From assembly GCA_022414725.1 (NCBI GenBank), contig CM039464.1:2564528-2628527 (forward strand): a stretch of DNA of 64,000 nucleotides, given 5' to 3'. The stretch comes from Microglena sp. YARC (Eukaryota > Chlorophyta > Chlorophyceae > Chlamydomonadales > Chlamydomonadaceae). Shown piece by piece: positions 61,963 to 64,000 of this stretch (its first letter is position 1; the number at the start of each line of letters is the position of its first letter). Made by a program: the position numbers and the translations under genes. Below the pieces are notes generated by a model, which was given only the letters and a program-made list of their open reading frames with translations, had not been told where the DNA came from and searched no databases.

Positions 61963-64000
61963 TCACTCCTCATTCGCCCCCACATCCTCATCATCCACAG
62001 GTGCATCCTCATCTTCTTCCTCGTCCACATCTTCACCCTCGTCTTCATCCTCATCCATAGATTCAAAATCATCTCCATCTTCATACCGTACAACACTCAG
62101 ACTGGGGCACGCTGTCAAGGCTGACACATCCACCAGTAAGCTGCACTTGGTGAGGTTGATAGTATGCAGCTTGGAGCATGAGCCCAGAGCTGACACATCC
62201 ATAAGTGAGGTGCACCAAGATAAGTTAACCGTACGTAGATTGGAGCACGAGCCCAAGGCTGACACATCCACTAGTAAGCTGCACTTGGTGACGTCGATAG
62301 TATGCAGCTTGGAGCATGAGCCCAGAGCTGACACATCCATAAGTGAGGTGCACCAAGATAAGTTGACCGTACGTAGATTGGAGCACGAGCCCAAGCCTGA
62401 CACATCCACCAGTAAGCTGCACTGGGTGAGGTCGATATTATGCAGCTTGAAGCATGAGCCCAGAGCTGACACATCCATAAGTGAGGTGCACCAAGATAAG
62501 TCAACAATACATAGATTGGAGCACGATCCCAAGGCTGACAAATCCACCAGATTCTCGCAGAAAGACAGGTCGACATTCTGCAGACTGGAGCAAGAGCCCA
62601 AAGCTGACACATCCACCACTAATGAGCAGCGGGAGAGGTTGATAGTATGCAGTTTGGAGCAACCGCCCACCGGTGACACATCCACCAATGATTTGCATAA
62701 CATTAGGTTGACATTCTGCAGGTTGGAGCAACCGCCCAAAGCTGACAAATCCACCAGATTCGCGCAGAAAGACAGGTTGACATTCAGCAATCTGGAGCAA
62801 GAGCCCAGACCTGTCACATCCACCACTGATTCGCAACCTTGAAGGTTGATGGTATGCAGGTTGGAGCAACCGCCTAAAGCTGACACATCCACCACTGATG
62901 AGCACCTGTCAAGGTTTATAGTGTGCAGGCTGAAGCAACCGCCCAAAGGTGACACATCCACCAGCATGTAGCAACAATACAGGTTGACATTCTGCAGACT
63001 CGAGCAAGAGCCCAAAGCTGACACATCCACCACTAAGCTACACCCGGACAGGTTGATGGTATGCAGCTTCGAGCAAGAGCCCAAAGGTGACACATCCACC
63101 ACGTTCTTGCACCAAGTCAGGTTGACATTCTGCAGGTTGGAGCATGCGCCCAAAGCTGACACATCCACGATTGAGAGGCACTCAGACAGGTTGATGGTAT
63201 GCAGCTTGGAGCAAGAGCCCAAAGCTGACACATCCACCACTGAGCGGCACTCGGACAGGTTGATGGTATGCAGGTTGGAGCAAGAGCCCAAAGCTGACAC
63301 ATCCACCACTGAGCGGCACTTGCACAGATTGATGGTATGCAGGTTGGAGCAAGAGCCCAAAGCTGACACATCCACCACTGAGCGGCACTTGTACAGGTTG
63401 ATGGTATGCAGACTGGAGCAAGAGCCCAAAGCTGACACATCCACCACTGATTTGCAGCCTTCAAGGTTGATGGTATGCAGACTGGAGCAAGAGCCCAAAG
63501 CTGACACATCCACCACTGATTTGCAGCCTTCAAGGTTGATGGTATGCAGACTGGAGCAAGAGCCCAAAGCTGACACATCCACCACTGATTTGCAGCCTTC
63601 AAGGTTGATGGTATGCAGACTGGAGCAAGAGCCCAAAGCTGACACATCCACCACTGATTTGCAGCCTTCAAGGTTGACGGTATGCAGCTTGGAGCAAGAG
63701 CCCAAAGCTGACACATCCACCAGGTTCTCGCACCAAGTCAAGTTGACATTCAACAGGTTGGAGCAAGCGCCCAAAGCTGACACATCCACCACTGAGCAGC
63801 ACTCTGACAGGCTGATGGTATGCAGCTTGGAGCAAGAGCCCAAAGCTGACACATCCACCAGTTTGCAGCACCAAGTCAGGTTGACATTCTGCAGGTTGGA
63901 GCAAGCGCCCAAAGCTGACACATCCACCACTGAGCCGCACACTGACAGGCTGATGGTATGCAGGTTGGAGCAAGAGCCCAAAGCTGACACATCCACCAGA
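61963..64000 (-). CDS. Leucine-rich-repeat protein with acidic tail, 5' end beyond the window
   Basis: Open from the right edge to the stop at 61,963, so at least 678 residues. About 27 units of 23 residues follow the pattern VVDVSALGSCSNLHTINLS.C, i.e. LxxInLxxC with DVSxLGxC, a regular solenoid LRR seen in many protist proteins. The last unit breaks as ALTACPSLSVVRYEDGDD and is followed by an acidic tail of about 45 residues rich in Glu/Asp (MDEDEDEGEDVDEEE). No signal peptide or kinase can be judged because the N-terminus is missing. Four 69-bp units between 63,419 and 63,695 are identical or nearly so, indicating recent expansion. LRR solenoids bind proteins; the ligand is unknown. Confidence 0.88.
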   Translation of the reverse strand, partial: LVDVSALGSCSNLHTISLSVCGSVVDVSALGACSNLQNVNLTWCCKLVDVSALGSCSKLHTISLSECCSVVDVSALGACSNLLNVNLTWCENLVDVSALGSCSKLHTVNLEGCKSVVDVSALGSCSSLHTINLEGCKSVVDVSALGSCSSLHTINLEGCKSVVDVSALGSCSSLHTINLEGCKSVVDVSALGSCSSLHTINLYKCRSVVDVSALGSCSNLHTINLCKCRSVVDVSALGSCSNLHTINLSECRSVVDVSALGSCSKLHTINLSECLSIVDVSALGACSNLQNVNLTWCKNVVDVSPLGSCSKLHTINLSGCSLVVDVSALGSCSSLQNVNLYCCYMLVDVSPLGGCFSLHTINLDRCSSVVDVSALGGCSNLHTINLQGCESVVDVTGLGSCSRLLNVNLSFCANLVDLSALGGCSNLQNVNLMLCKSLVDVSPVGGCSKLHTINLSRCSLVVDVSALGSCSSLQNVDLSFCENLVDLSALGSCSNLCIVDLSWCTSLMDVSALGSCFKLHNIDLTQCSLLVDVSGLGSCSNLRTVNLSWCTSLMDVSALGSCSKLHTIDVTKCSLLVDVSALGSCSNLRTVNLSWCTSLMDVSALGSCSKLHTINLTKCSLLVDVSALTACPSLSVVRYEDGDDFESMDEDEDEGEDVDEEEDEDAPVDDEDVGANEE

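Noticed and set aside
61910..62842. 310-codon + strand frame with Ser runs and ADTSTSKLHLV repeats
   Set aside because: Antisense shadow of the LRR repeat units and the acidic tail; the - strand frame is longer and has clear LRR periodicity.

Overview
The window is nuclear eukaryotic DNA, not bacterial. It has spliced coding islands with GT-AG junctions and matching phases, Ty3/gypsy, Copia-type and LINE retrotransposon remains, a hAT-type MITE family, very long simple-sequence and minisatellite arrays, and an exact 1,000-N scaffold gap at 6,310-7,309. AP2/ERF DNA-binding domains, GC-rich low-complexity exons, an SGNH esterase of the IAH1 type and a 23-residue-unit LRR protein together suggest a green alga, perhaps a prasinophyte. 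That is inference and the species is not proven. Indel noise inside several arrays (about 11-20 kb) looks like long-read assembly error.

Layout. 1-6.3 kb: a BED-like zinc-finger fragment, then a badly decayed Ty3/gypsy element (LTR-like block, gag, protease, RT, RNase H, integrase) cut by the gap. 7.3-10.4 kb: mostly unassigned. 10.5-48.3 kb: one or two AP2-family genes on the + strand, embedded in satellites. Seven exons (A-G, 26,701-46,645) join with consistent splice phases into a protein of about 1,900 residues. Its order is an acidic segment, an AT-hook-like KRGRP segment, AP2 domain 1, a roughly 990-residue Ala/Pro/Ser repeat linker, AP2 domain 2 (split by a 2.6 kb intron), a Pro/Leu-rich repeat region, a polyglutamine tract and a Gly-rich tail. 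Upstream islands at 10.5, 12.8, 18.8 and 20.9 kb, including the two halves of another AP2 domain, probably belong to the same gene or a neighbouring paralogue. 48.4-49.5 kb: a tRNA-like relic, two MITEs and a LINE fragment. 50.2-51.3 kb: the 5' end of an IAH1-like GDSL/SGNH esterase on the - strand, broken after the edge of exon 2. 52.15-56.88 kb: a complete non-autonomous Copia-type LTR element on the - strand with a perfect 5-bp target duplication. 57-61.9 kb: LTR-like and other repeats. 61.96-64 kb: an LRR protein on the - strand running off the right edge.

The most unusual signal is how the introns are built. In most introns of the AP2 gene the satellite is made from the local splice junction. 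Units next to a donor carry the last bases of the upstream exon plus the donor. Units next to an acceptor carry the acceptor plus the first bases of the downstream exon. Each intron has a different, unrelated unit but the same logic. The esterase gene, on the other strand and in an unrelated family, shows the same architecture. I call these junction satellites; they create dozens of decoy splice sites and partial exon copies.
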